Part shown: positions 1-6,441 of the stretch, piece by piece
Position numbering within the stretch: position 1 is the stretch's first letter
Layout: every line of letters begins with the position of its first letter
From: Dehalococcoidia bacterium
GTDB taxonomy: Bacteria; Chloroflexota; Dehalococcoidia; GIF9; AB-539-J10
NCBI GenBank assembly: GCA_030606765.1
Contig: JAUWFX010000107.1
Coordinates: forward strand, 1 to 6,441
Direction: 5' to 3'
DNA length: 6,441 nt
The notes under the pieces: model-generated
What the model was told of the DNA's origin: nothing
Databases searched by the model: none
The model's input: the letters and a program-made list of their open reading frames with translations, nothing else
Made by a program: the position numbers and the translations under genes

Positions 1-1
1 T

Positions 2-178
2 CCCATTTCCCCTAAAGGTTATGTTCGGGTTAACGGTGAACTGTGGCAAGCTTCGTCTAGTTCAACTATAGATGCCGGCGAGGAAATTGCCATTGTGGGC
101 ATAGAGGGGATGACGCTTCTGATAAGCCCTATAGAAAAAGATAATCACACCCGCAAAGCTGATGCATTTTCTGGTTAA
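2..178 (+). CDS. NfeD-like protein, C-terminal OB-fold end (5' partial)
   Basis: The left edge of the window opens inside a reading frame that ends at TAA (176-178) and gives 58 residues beginning PISPKGYVRVNGELWQA. The pattern of a Gly-x-Val-x-Val strand, then GELWQA, a Ser-rich turn, GEEIAIVGIEGMTLLI and a Pro-containing end is what the small soluble beta-barrel (OB-fold) at the C terminus of NfeD proteins looks like. NfeD proteins are membrane proteins that usually work beside an SPFH/stomatin-type partner; long forms also carry a ClpP-like serine protease domain. Neither the membrane segments nor any protease domain lies in the window, so the long and short classes cannot be told apart. 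The last residues (KDNHTRKADAFSG) are a polar tail. The next gene follows after 55 nt on the same strand. Assignment rests on the short domain only. Confidence 0.72.
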   Translation, partial: PISPKGYVRVNGELWQASSSSTIDAGEEIAIVGIEGMTLLISPIEKDNHTRKADAFSG

Positions 179-233
179 TAGAGTCGTCTTGCTGTGGACA
201 AAGCTAAAGAAAAGGGTTATTCTTTAGACGCTG

Positions 234-869
234 ATGGAGATTACCTGGCTAGGACATTCCTGCTTTCTGATTAGAGGGAAAGAAAAAACCATCATCACAG
301 ATCCATATCATCCTGACTTAGGCTACCGTCTGGGTGAACCTGAGGCGGATATAGTGACATTGAGCCATTTCCACCCTGGTCATAACTACATCGAAGGCGT
401 CGCCAATGAGCCTAAACGAATAAAAAGCCCGGGAGAATATGAAATAGGGGGGATTTTTATTACAGGCGTCGCCACTTTCCATGATAATAGGAAGGGGGAT
501 TTACGGGGCAAGAATACCATTTATATTATCGAGATGGATGGTATAACTTTATGTCATTTAGGTGATTTGGGGCATCCTCTGGCCGCATATTTGATAGAAG
601 AAATAGGAGATATTGATATACTATTTTTGCCCGTCGGCGAGGCATCTACTATGCCCATTGACACGGCTGTGGAAATAGTAAGGCAATTAGAGCCTCCTAT
701 TGTCATCCCCATGCACTATAAGACAGAGGCATTCACTGGCGATCTCAGTCCTGTGGACAAATTCCTAGATAAAATGAGAATTCGGGAGCTAGAAGCAAGG
801 CCAAAGCTCTCGATTACTTCATCGTCTCTGCCCAGCAGCACACAAACCATAGTTCTCAACTATCTCTAA
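234..869 (+). CDS. UlaG-like MBL-fold metal-dependent hydrolase with altered metal motif
   Basis: This 211-residue protein has the compact metallo-beta-lactamase fold of the UlaG/YtkL-like group (COG2220 type). Visible marks are the N-terminal strand ITWLGHSCFLI (3-13), TDPY (22-25), the metal motif region SHFHPGHN (44-51), GEYEIGG (67-73), HLGDLGH (108-114, second metal-site region with Asp111), PVGE (133-136) and the late PMHYKT (159-164). The usual H-x-H-x-D-H motif reads H45-F-H47-P-G49-H50, so the Asp that normally binds the second metal is Gly. All other expected ligands are in place, so one metal may still bind; activity and substrate are unknown, and a structural or regulatory role is possible. 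It is soluble, with no signal peptide. The ATG at 234 is the only good start, as a stop lies at 225-227; no clear Shine-Dalgarno sequence is seen (AAAGGG at 211-216 is too far away). It probably shares a transcript with the NfeD-like gene. Confidence 0.88.
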   Translation: MEITWLGHSCFLIRGKEKTIITDPYHPDLGYRLGEPEADIVTLSHFHPGHNYIEGVANEPKRIKSPGEYEIGGIFITGVATFHDNRKGDLRGKNTIYIIEMDGITLCHLGDLGHPLAAYLIEEIGDIDILFLPVGEASTMPIDTAVEIVRQLEPPIVIPMHYKTEAFTGDLSPVDKFLDKMRIRELEARPKLSITSSSLPSSTQTIVLNYL

Positions 870-981
870 ACCCTAAATCCAGAGCACTGAGCAGTTTTGC
901 ATTTTTGTAATTAGCGCTTTAATGCCAAATTCCAATCGGCCTTAAAAGTTGATGGCACAAGCGGGCAGCCGAGGGTTATCT

Positions 982-1269
982 CTATTTCTTGAGACTGCCA
1001 ACGAAAGCGTCAACATCCATAGCGGCCATGGTCATGGTTTGAAGCGTACCCCTTGCCCCCAGATTTACCGCCACCTTGGATATTACTTCATTACTGGGAG
1101 CTTCTATAATGTTTACGAAATCGTACGGACCCAGCACAGCATACTGAGCCAGAATCTTCGCCCCCATTGCTTCTACTTCTTTGTTGACCTCTTTGATCCT
1201 TCCGGGATTTTCCGTGATAGTCTTTCTTCCCTCATCTGTGAGAGTCGTCAGCATTAGGAATTTAGCCAT
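982..1269 (-). CDS. GYD domain-containing protein
   Basis: A 95-residue protein matching the GYD-domain family (COG4274 type), small alpha/beta ferredoxin-like proteins of unknown biochemical role that are usually full length at about 90-105 residues, as here. It opens with a strand and the typical LTDEGRKTI (10-18), followed by a helix (RIKEVNKEVEAMGAKI), then the family signature region around G47-P-Y49-D50 in AVLGPYDFV, the strand VNIIEAP, a second helix (NEVISKVAVNLGARG) and the closing strand LQTMTMAAM (76-84). No signal peptide or membrane segment. The ATG at 1269 is supported by a near-perfect Shine-Dalgarno sequence six bases upstream. It lies 150 nt downstream of ybeY on the same strand, with its own likely promoter just past the ybeY stop, and it faces the MBL gene tail to tail. 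Function is not known; a stress or ligand-binding role would be a guess. Confidence 0.86.
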   Translation of the reverse strand: MAKFLMLTTLTDEGRKTITENPGRIKEVNKEVEAMGAKILAQYAVLGPYDFVNIIEAPSNEVISKVAVNLGARGTLQTMTMAAMDVDAFVGSLKK

Positions 1270-1273
1270 CCTT

Positions 1274-1283
1274 CACCTCCTTT
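1274..1283 (-). promoter_or_regulatory. Strong ribosome binding site of the GYD-domain gene
   Basis: Read on the minus strand this is AAAGGAGGTG, an almost full match to the anti-Shine-Dalgarno sequence. GGAGG ends six bases before the ATG at 1269. It fixes the start of the GYD-domain gene. It is the only strong Shine-Dalgarno site in the window, which contrasts with the SD-less starts of ybeY and mutS. Confidence 0.85.
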
Positions 1284-1312
1284 GCGCTGTTTTGCACTTC
1301 AAAGACCTCGGT

Positions 1313-1404
1313 TCAAAAGTCCCGCTTGTGCCTCACACTAAATGACGCTGGAATACCAGTCACTGAATAAGTAGAGCGGTTTGGCATCCTCAACCCCATT
1401 CTCC
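1313..1404 (-). other. Leader of the GYD-domain gene: possible fold or small leader ORF
   Basis: Between the candidate start near 1404 and the Shine-Dalgarno site, two overlapping possibilities can be seen on the minus strand. First, a three-stem layout: a 5-bp outer stem (1375-1379 with 1322-1326), a hairpin at 1343-1362 (TGA-CTGG, loop TATT, CCAG, two-base bulge, TCA) and a small hairpin at 1327-1337 (TGTG, loop AGG, CACA) that would stack directly on the outer stem. Second, a 28-codon ORF from ATG 1399 to TGA 1313, beginning MGLRMPNRSTYS, with no properly spaced Shine-Dalgarno sequence and no recognised product. It matches no riboswitch class I know. Stems this short can arise by chance, so both readings are weak. 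Confidence 0.22.
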
Positions 1405-1410
1405 ACTTAT

Positions 1411-1419
1411 ATTATATCA
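1411..1419 (-). promoter_or_regulatory. Extended -10 promoter candidate for the GYD-domain gene
   Basis: The minus strand reads TGATATAAT: a perfect TATAAT (1416-1411) with the TG of an extended -10 element one base before it (1419-1418). It overlaps the last base of the ybeY stop codon by adjacency only, so it sits exactly in the ybeY-GYD gap. No good -35 is seen 16-18 bases upstream, which extended -10 promoters can tolerate. Transcription would start near 1404 and give a leader of about 135 nt before the GYD ATG. Inference from motif and position. Confidence 0.5.
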
Positions 1420-1890
1420 CTACCCGGGCAAGCATCTCTCCAGGAGATTTCTTTCCCTTTCCCTCATCTTGCTTTCTTCCTCGGGTTCTTCATGGTCGTA
1501 GCCCAGAAGATGAAGTATCCCGTGGATAATCAGCAATGCTAGTTCTCTTTCGGGTGAATGCCCTTGCTTCTTGGCTTGCTTTGCCGCTTGGGGATAAGAG
1601 ATGATTACCTCTCCCAGACGAGTTACCCCATCAGGAGGGAGCATGAAAGAATCATCGACTTCCTTCTGGGGAAGCATGTGGAAGGCAAGCACATCTGTAG
1701 GCTCATCCACGCCCCGGTAGTCTCGGTTAAGTTGTTTTACCGTCTCAGAATCGGTGAAAACCAGGCTCACCTCGTAAGGAGTAACCACCCCTTCAGCCTT
1801 AAGGACAGTTTGAGCTATCCTCCTCGCCCAACCCTCGTCGACCACCCCCCTGAATTTCTCCTCAACGTGAATGCCAATTTGTTCTTTCAT
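1420..1890 (-). CDS. ybeY: Endoribonuclease YbeY, rRNA maturation factor
   Basis: A 156-residue YbeY (UPF0054), a cytosolic single-strand endoribonuclease that needs zinc and acts in 16S rRNA 3'-end maturation and ribosome quality control. The signature HGILHLLGYDH is intact, placing the zinc-binding histidines at 123, 127 and 133. Upstream are the family segments LNRDYRGVDEPTDVLAF (54-70) and LGEVIIS (92-98), with a loop rich in Pro and Asp (74-90) between them. The C terminus is a highly charged helix (EEPEEESKMRERERNLLERC). Length and domain are complete. The ATG at 1890 is the first possible start, because an in-frame TAA lies at 1899-1897 with no start codon between; there is no Shine-Dalgarno sequence. 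A good promoter lies 21 bases upstream. It is divergent from mutS. ybeY often sits beside phoH and era; neither is seen here. Confidence 0.96.
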   Translation of the reverse strand: MKEQIGIHVEEKFRGVVDEGWARRIAQTVLKAEGVVTPYEVSLVFTDSETVKQLNRDYRGVDEPTDVLAFHMLPQKEVDDSFMLPPDGVTRLGEVIISYPQAAKQAKKQGHSPERELALLIIHGILHLLGYDHEEPEEESKMRERERNLLERCLPG

Positions 1891-1910
1891 AGTAAATTAT
1901 TTAGCAAAGT

Positions 1911-1939
1911 ATCATAGCAGGCAAGTTAATTCGTTTCAA
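1911..1939 (-). promoter_or_regulatory. Housekeeping sigma-factor promoter for ybeY
   Basis: On the minus strand the sequence has TTGAAA (1939-1934) and TATGAT (1916-1911) separated by exactly 17 bases. Each hexamer matches the sigma-70/SigA consensus at five of six positions. The start would fall near 1904, only about 14 bases before the ybeY ATG, giving a very short leader with no room for a normal Shine-Dalgarno sequence. Confidence 0.62.
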
Positions 1940-1954
1940 TGAGGTCTTTATAGT
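1926..1954 (+). promoter_or_regulatory. Weaker promoter candidate for mutS, overlapping the ybeY promoter
   Basis: On the plus strand TATAGT (1949-1954) is a five-of-six match to the -10 consensus, with a poor -35 (TTAATT, 1926-1931, three of six) at 17-base spacing. It would start transcription near 1961, about six bases before the mutS ATG, so the message would be almost leaderless. The -35 lies inside the spacer of the ybeY promoter, so the two could not easily be occupied together. A second A/T-rich -10-like hexamer TAAAAT (1954-1959) is nearby, so the exact site is uncertain. Confidence 0.35.
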
Positions 1955-1966
1955 AAAATAACACAG

Positions 1967-4528
1967 ATGACTATAACACCTCTTAGAAAGCAGTATCTCA
2001 GGGTTAAGCAGAAGTATCCCGAGGCTATAGTTTTCTTCCGCTTAGGCGACTTCTATGAGACCTTCGATGAAGATGCCAAAGTCGCTTCGCGAGAGCTGGA
2101 CATTGTCCTGACCTCCCGGGAGATGGGCAAGGGGCACAGGGTGCCCATGGCAGGGATACCTCATCACGCTCTGGATAACTATCTAGCTAAACTCATCAAC
2201 CGGGGTCATAAGGTAGCTATTTGCGAGCAACTTAGCCCGCCGGGTAAGGGACTGGTGGAAAGGGACGTCATTCGGGTGGTGACGCCGGGGACGGTGGTCG
2301 AGCCCAATCTGCTTAAGAGTAAGAGCAATAACTATCTCGCCAGCCTGGTTGTTGAAGGCGAGGAAGCGGGAATCGCCTACGTTGATATAAGCACGAGCGA
2401 GTTTGCCACCACTCAGCTTTCTGCTGAAAGAGTCATGCCTGAATTGGAGCGACTTCAGCCCAGCGAAGTTCTTATTCCCGAAGGTGCCGACGATTATGCT
2501 CAATTGTCGTTCACCATAAGCCGACTTGATGACTACTGGTTTGATTTAGAGGTTGCCCAGGAAGCTTTGCTGGAACATTTCGGCGCGGCTAGCCTGGAAG
2601 GCTATGGCTGTGCCCGCTTGCCTTTAGCCATAAGGGCTGCAGGCGCATTAATACACTATGTCAAGGAAACGCAACGGGAAACTCTGCCTCAGCTAAGCAA
2701 AGTTGTTACCTACTCTACAGATTCTTTTATGACCCTCGATGGCCAGACCATCCGCAATCTGGAGCTTTTTCAAGGCGGCAGGTGGGGAGAAACTGGATAC
2801 TCCCTCCTCTCCGTCATTGACTTGAGCAAGACAGCCATGGGTGGCAGGCTGCTCAAGAATTGGCTGGGGCATCCCCTTCTGGACCTCGCTATCTTGAATC
2901 TGCGACAAGAGGCGGTTGCCTGGTTTCATCACGATAGTCTGGCTCGCCAAAAGGTCATTTCTCTCTTATCGGATATTGCTGACCTGGAGAGGCTGGTTAA
3001 CCGGGTGAGTAGTGGCAGAGTCATGCCTCGAGAGTTGATAACGCTCCGGTCTAGTTTGGAGAAGGTGCCGAGCTTAAAAGCGGCGATGGCAGAAGGGGAC
3101 GCCATAAATTGGCTAAGCGCCGAACTTAAGCCATGCCCCGACATCGCGGACTTAATCGCCAGGGCTATCGCCGATGAACCGGGGGATTTGGAGCAAGGTG
3201 GCGTGATAAAGGAAGGTTTCTCCCCTGAGCTGGATGAAATTCGCCGCAATTCCCGGCAGGCGAAGCAATATCTGGCTGGCCTGGAGCAAAGGGAAAAACA
3301 GCGCACAGGGGTTAAATCCTTAAAAGTAGGCTACAACCGGGTATTTGGCTATTATATCGAGGTATCGCGAGCTAACCTCAGCTTAGTTCCCCCAGACTAT
3401 ATTCGGAAACAGACTTTAGCGGAGGCGGAAAGGTTCTTCACCCCCGAACTTAAGGAGTATGAATCACTGATTCTCAATGCTCAGGAAAAGATCGCTGACC
3501 TGGAGGCTGCCATTTTCCGGCAACTTTGCCAGCAGATAAGCGCTGTTGGGGGGCAAATTTTGGCCACCGCCAGAGCCATCGCTCAAATTGACACCCTTTC
3601 CAGCCTGGCTGAGGTAGCAGTGCGTCATGGCTATATCAAGCCAACGCTTACCAACGAGGATGTCATTGACATTAAGGGAGGGCGCCATTCTATTGTGGAA
3701 CAGAGCATAGGCAGCGATAATTTCGTTCCTAACGATGCTTATTTATGTAATAAGGATAATCAACTTATCATACTTACAGGTCCCAACATGTCAGGAAAGT
3801 CTACCTATCTCAGGCAGGTAGTCCTAATCATCCTTTTAGCTCAGACAGGAAGCTTTGTCCCTGCCGATTCAGCTAATATTGGAATTGTTGACCGCATCTT
3901 TACTCGCATTGGCGCCCAGGAGGATTTGGCTGCCGGCCAATCCACTTTTATGGTGGAGATGACTGAGGCAGCAAATATCCTGAATAACGCTACTCCTCGC
4001 TCTTTTATCATCCTGGATGAAATTGGTCGGGGCACTTCCACCTATGACGGGCTTTCCATTGCCTGGGCAGTAGCCGAGTTTATCCATAACCACCCTGAGC
4101 TTGGGGCGAAGACCCTTTTTGCCACTCATTATCATGAATTGGTGGACCTGGCTGATATCCTGCCCAGAGTGAAAAACTTTAACGTGGCGGTGGCGGAGGA
4201 AGGAGACAAAGTTGTCTTCCTACACAAGATTGTCCCTGGGGGCACTGACAGGAGCTATGGCATCCATGTGGCTCAGCTAGCCGGCCTGCCCAAATCGGTA
4301 ATCGTCCGAGCTCAGGAAGTCTTAGCTGAGCTGGAAAGCCACACTGCTAAAAAAGGCAAAGTTCCCCGCCGTAAAGCATCGCTCCAGATTCCTCTTTTCC
4401 ATAAAGACTCACTATTGGTTGATGAAATTGCCCAGCTTGATATTAACTCCATGTCTCCTCTGGAAGCAATCACCAAGCTTTATGAGCTCAAGCGAATGAC
4501 TCAGGAGAATAAGGACTCGCCGCCCTAG
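1967..4528 (+). CDS. mutS: DNA mismatch repair protein MutS
   Basis: A full-length 853-residue MutS1, the clamp that finds base mismatches and small loops and starts repair with MutL. The N-terminal mismatch-binding domain has the FxE motif in RLGDFYETF (Phe29, Glu31). The connector and lever/clamp domains fill roughly 120-560. The ABC-type ATPase follows: Walker A GPNMSGKST (605-613), AGQSTFMVEM (656-665), Walker B IILDE (681-685) running into IGRGTSTYDG, and ATHYHEL (719-725). Near the C terminus QIPLF (807-811) fits the QxxLF sliding-clamp-binding pattern. No key residue is missing. The ATG at 1967 is the first start after an in-frame TGA (1940-1942); no Shine-Dalgarno sequence precedes it. 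It is divergent from ybeY and convergent with dxs; mutL, often nearby, is not in the window. Confidence 0.98.
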   Translation: MTITPLRKQYLRVKQKYPEAIVFFRLGDFYETFDEDAKVASRELDIVLTSREMGKGHRVPMAGIPHHALDNYLAKLINRGHKVAICEQLSPPGKGLVERDVIRVVTPGTVVEPNLLKSKSNNYLASLVVEGEEAGIAYVDISTSEFATTQLSAERVMPELERLQPSEVLIPEGADDYAQLSFTISRLDDYWFDLEVAQEALLEHFGAASLEGYGCARLPLAIRAAGALIHYVKETQRETLPQLSKVVTYSTDSFMTLDGQTIRNLELFQGGRWGETGYSLLSVIDLSKTAMGGRLLKNWLGHPLLDLAILNLRQEAVAWFHHDSLARQKVISLLSDIADLERLVNRVSSGRVMPRELITLRSSLEKVPSLKAAMAEGDAINWLSAELKPCPDIADLIARAIADEPGDLEQGGVIKEGFSPELDEIRRNSRQAKQYLAGLEQREKQRTGVKSLKVGYNRVFGYYIEVSRANLSLVPPDYIRKQTLAEAERFFTPELKEYESLILNAQEKIADLEAAIFRQLCQQISAVGGQILATARAIAQIDTLSSLAEVAVRHGYIKPTLTNEDVIDIKGGRHSIVEQSIGSDNFVPNDAYLCNKDNQLIILTGPNMSGKSTYLRQVVLIILLAQTGSFVPADSANIGIVDRIFTRIGAQEDLAAGQSTFMVEMTEAANILNNATPRSFIILDEIGRGTSTYDGLSIAWAVAEFIHNHPELGAKTLFATHYHELVDLADILPRVKNFNVAVAEEGDKVVFLHKIVPGGTDRSYGIHVAQLAGLPKSVIVRAQEVLAELESHTAKKGKVPRRKASLQIPLFHKDSLLVDEIAQLDINSMSPLEAITKLYELKRMTQENKDSPP

Positions 4529-4594
4529 CCGCAGAACAAATCCTGGCGAAGGTTGCCATACGACTAAACCTATTTATGAGACCAGACACTCTTA

Positions 4595-6441
4595 TTAAAG
4601 GATAGTGGTGTGGAGCTCTCCTTCTACCTTTGTTTGGACGTGAGCCAGGAAATCAACACATTCCTTAGCTATTCCCAGGGCATCCAGATGGTAGAGAGAG
4701 CGAAGAAAATCTTGCTTTCCATGGGTTACGAATTCGTCAGGAATGCCTAATCGCTTCACCTTGACATCTGAGGCTTCAGCCTTTTCCAGCAGCTCCAGCA
4801 CCGCGGCACCAAAGCCGCCGCTAAGAACATTCTCCTCTACTATGATCATCTTTTTGGTGTGGTTGGCTACATCCAAAATAAGCTCTGTATCCAAGGGCTT
4901 AGCGAACCGGGCATTAATTACCATGACATCATTGCCCCACAGAGCTAAATGTTCCGCTGCTTCCAGAGAAGGCATGACGGTAGAGCCGATGGCGATTATA
5001 GCTACATCTTCACCTTGCTTTATTATCTCAGCTTTGCCTATAGGAAGTTGATGAAGCCCGGTGGCCTGGGGAATGCCTGTTCCTCGACCTCGAGGATAAC
5101 GAATTGCCATAGGATGCTCTGCATTGAGGGCAGTATAGAGCAGGTCTTGAAGTTCATTCCCGTCCTTAGGTGCGCAAACAATCATATTAGGCATCAGGCC
5201 AAGATAGGATAAATCGAATATCCCTTGATGTGTTTTGCCATCCTCTCCGACAATGCCGCTGCGATCGAGGGCAAAGATGACAGGCAGATCAGGGAGGCAA
5301 ACATCGTGCAATACCTGGTCAAAGGCACGCTGCAAGAAAGTGGAATATATAGCTATAATAGGTATAAAGCCCTGGATAGCTAGACCGGCGGCTAAGGTAA
5401 CCGCATGCTGCTCAGAAATCCCCACATCGTAGATGCGTTGAGGAAACTCCTTGACCAGAGAGGATAGACTATTGCCTTCAACCATGGCAGCGCTTATTAC
5501 TACCACCCTGGGATTGTCCCTAAGCAGTCCACCGACTGTTCGAGCAAATATCTGACTATAAGTAGGTATTGTGCCCAAGCCCTCGCTTTTAGGGGATAGA
5601 CCGTGAAAGTAAGTGGGATTATCCTCGGCTGGTTTGTAACCCTTGCCCTTCGTAGTCAAGACATGAACAATGACCGGCTTGTAGTAATTCCTGGCTTGAG
5701 TCAGAGCTGTTTCCAATTCAGCAGTGTTATGACCATCTATCGGACCCAGGTAAGTAAAGCCAAGCTGCTCCCACATCATGGTGGGCATGACCATCGCTTT
5801 TACCCCTTCCCTAAGACGGCGCAATGCCCCCTGCAGCCTCTTTCCTCCAGGCAAGAGAGACAGCAACCGACTCGTTTGTTTCTTAGCCCGTATATAACCA
5901 CGGGTTGTTCGCACTACATTTAGCCGCTTGGCTATCGCTCCTACTGTGGGCGAAATGGACATGCCGTTGTCATTGAGCACCACGATAAGCCTTATGCCCA
6001 AATGCCCGGCATGATTCAGCGCTTCGTAAGTCATGCCACAGGTAAGGCACCCATCGCCAATGACAGCTACCACGTGGTGATTACCGCGAGCAAGGTCGCG
6101 GGTCAGAGCCATGCCCAAAGCCGCTGAAATGGAGGTGCCACCATGTCCCGTAGTGAAAGCATCGTGAGGACTTTCATCTCTATCAGGAAACCCTGAGAGC
6201 CCCTGGTATTGGCGAAGGGAGTGAAATTGCTCCCTTCTTCCTGTTAACATCTTATGAACGTAACTTTGGTGTCCCACATCCCAGATTATCTTATCTTTCG
6301 GGCTATCAAATACCCGATGCAAGGCAACAGTAAGCTCCACCGCTCCCAGATTGGATGCTAGATGCCCTCCGTTTTCACTAACCCGGCTTACCAATAACTC
6401 CCTGAGCTCGGAACAAAGTTCACCTAGTTCATCTTGGTTTA
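4595..6441 (-). CDS. dxs: 1-deoxy-D-xylulose-5-phosphate synthase, N-terminus beyond window
   Basis: Dxs joins pyruvate and glyceraldehyde 3-phosphate, using thiamine diphosphate and Mg2+, to make DXP, the entry step of the MEP isoprenoid pathway and a precursor for thiamine and pyridoxal phosphate. Numbering from the TTG at 6394: GGHLASNLGAVELT (9-22), GHQSYVHK (41-48), the cofactor motif GDGCLTCGMTYEALN (113-127) to NDNGMSIS (141-148), the catalytic Glu328 in DVGISEQHAV, DRSGIVGEDG (377-386), RYPRG (432-436), and the C-terminal transketolase domain from about 460 (NARFAKPLD, EENVLSGGFG). All three domains are complete. TTG 6394 is not the real start: the frame stays open to the edge, adding 15 residues (NQDELGELCSELREL) that match the usual Dxs N-terminal helix. 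The true start lies just outside. The two Cys in the cofactor loop are unusual. No regulatory site can be seen. Confidence 0.97.
   Translation of the reverse strand, partial: NQDELGELCSELRELLVSRVSENGGHLASNLGAVELTVALHRVFDSPKDKIIWDVGHQSYVHKMLTGRREQFHSLRQYQGLSGFPDRDESPHDAFTTGHGGTSISAALGMALTRDLARGNHHVVAVIGDGCLTCGMTYEALNHAGHLGIRLIVVLNDNGMSISPTVGAIAKRLNVVRTTRGYIRAKKQTSRLLSLLPGGKRLQGALRRLREGVKAMVMPTMMWEQLGFTYLGPIDGHNTAELETALTQARNYYKPVIVHVLTTKGKGYKPAEDNPTYFHGLSPKSEGLGTIPTYSQIFARTVGGLLRDNPRVVVISAAMVEGNSLSSLVKEFPQRIYDVGISEQHAVTLAAGLAIQGFIPIIAIYSTFLQRAFDQVLHDVCLPDLPVIFALDRSGIVGEDGKTHQGIFDLSYLGLMPNMIVCAPKDGNELQDLLYTALNAEHPMAIRYPRGRGTGIPQATGLHQLPIGKAEIIKQGEDVAIIAIGSTVMPSLEAAEHLALWGNDVMVINARFAKPLDTELILDVANHTKKMIIVEENVLSGGFGAAVLELLEKAEASDVKVKRLGIPDEFVTHGKQDFLRSLYHLDALGIAKECVDFLAHVQTKVEGELHTTIL

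Noticed and set aside
194..274. Short plus-strand frame from GTG 194, about 26 codons
   Set aside because: No Shine-Dalgarno sequence, overlaps the start of the MBL gene and looks like no known peptide.
870..981. Possible bidirectional terminator between the MBL and GYD genes
   Set aside because: There are T-runs (895-898, 902-906), but no GC-rich stem sits in front of them; only 3-5 bp pairings such as GCATT/AATGC with a long loop were found.
949..1257. Plus-strand open frame of 102 codons opposite the GYD-domain gene
   Set aside because: It is the antisense of a clear family member with a strong Shine-Dalgarno site; its own translation is Cys/His/Phe-rich and like no protein family.
1310..1324. 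GGTTCAAAAGTCCCG resembles the T-arm of a tRNA
   Set aside because: The T-loop is irregular, and no acceptor stem, anticodon arm or CCA end can be assembled around it on either strand.
1558..1917. Plus-strand open frame opposite ybeY
   Set aside because: Antisense of ybeY; no family features in its translation.
2183..4135. Several minus-strand open frames inside mutS
   Set aside because: Shadows of the mutS reading frame, with no start signals or recognisable domains.
4544..4558. Small hairpin TGGC...GCCA between the convergent mutS and dxs genes
   Set aside because: Only four to five base pairs and no following T-run on either strand, so not a convincing terminator.
4743..5923. Several plus-strand open frames inside dxs
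   Set aside because: Shadows of dxs; Ser/Arg-rich translations typical of antisense frames.

Overview
The window carries an ordinary bacterial housekeeping segment with moderate GC content (about half, judged by eye). It has six protein genes, two of them cut by the window edges. The translated proteins look like those of anaerobic Chloroflexota, perhaps Dehalococcoidia. The hints are the MutS opening (TPLRKQYLRVKQKYPEA), the YbeY segment LPPDGVTRLGEVIISYPQA and the UlaG-like metallo-beta-lactamase-fold protein. This placement is from memory of family style, not from a search, and is tentative.

Layout from left to right: (1) the last 58 codons of an NfeD-like protein on the plus strand (2-178); (2) a UlaG-like MBL-fold protein on the plus strand (234-869), 55 nt downstream and probably co-transcribed; (3) a 95-residue GYD-domain protein on the minus strand (982-1269), convergent with the MBL gene and preceded by a strong Shine-Dalgarno sequence and a leader of about 135 nt; (4) ybeY on the minus strand (1420-1890); (5) mutS on the plus strand (1967-4528), divergent from ybeY across 76 nt; (6) dxs on the minus strand (4595 to beyond the right edge), convergent with mutS across 66 nt.

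Functions are membrane-protein quality control or NfeD biology, an unassigned metal-dependent hydrolase, a small stress- or dimer-type domain protein, rRNA maturation (YbeY), DNA mismatch recognition (MutS) and the first step of the MEP isoprenoid pathway (Dxs). They do not form one pathway; they look like neighbouring housekeeping genes on alternating strands.

I found no mobile element, CRISPR array, RNA gene or convincing new system. Points worth a second look are: an MBL metal motif whose usual Asp is Gly; the ybeY-mutS divergent promoter region, where both start codons are fixed by upstream stops yet lack Shine-Dalgarno sequences; the leader of the GYD gene, with a perfect extended -10 and a possible three-stem fold or 28-codon leader ORF; and an unusual Cys-x-x-Cys in the thiamine-diphosphate loop of Dxs.
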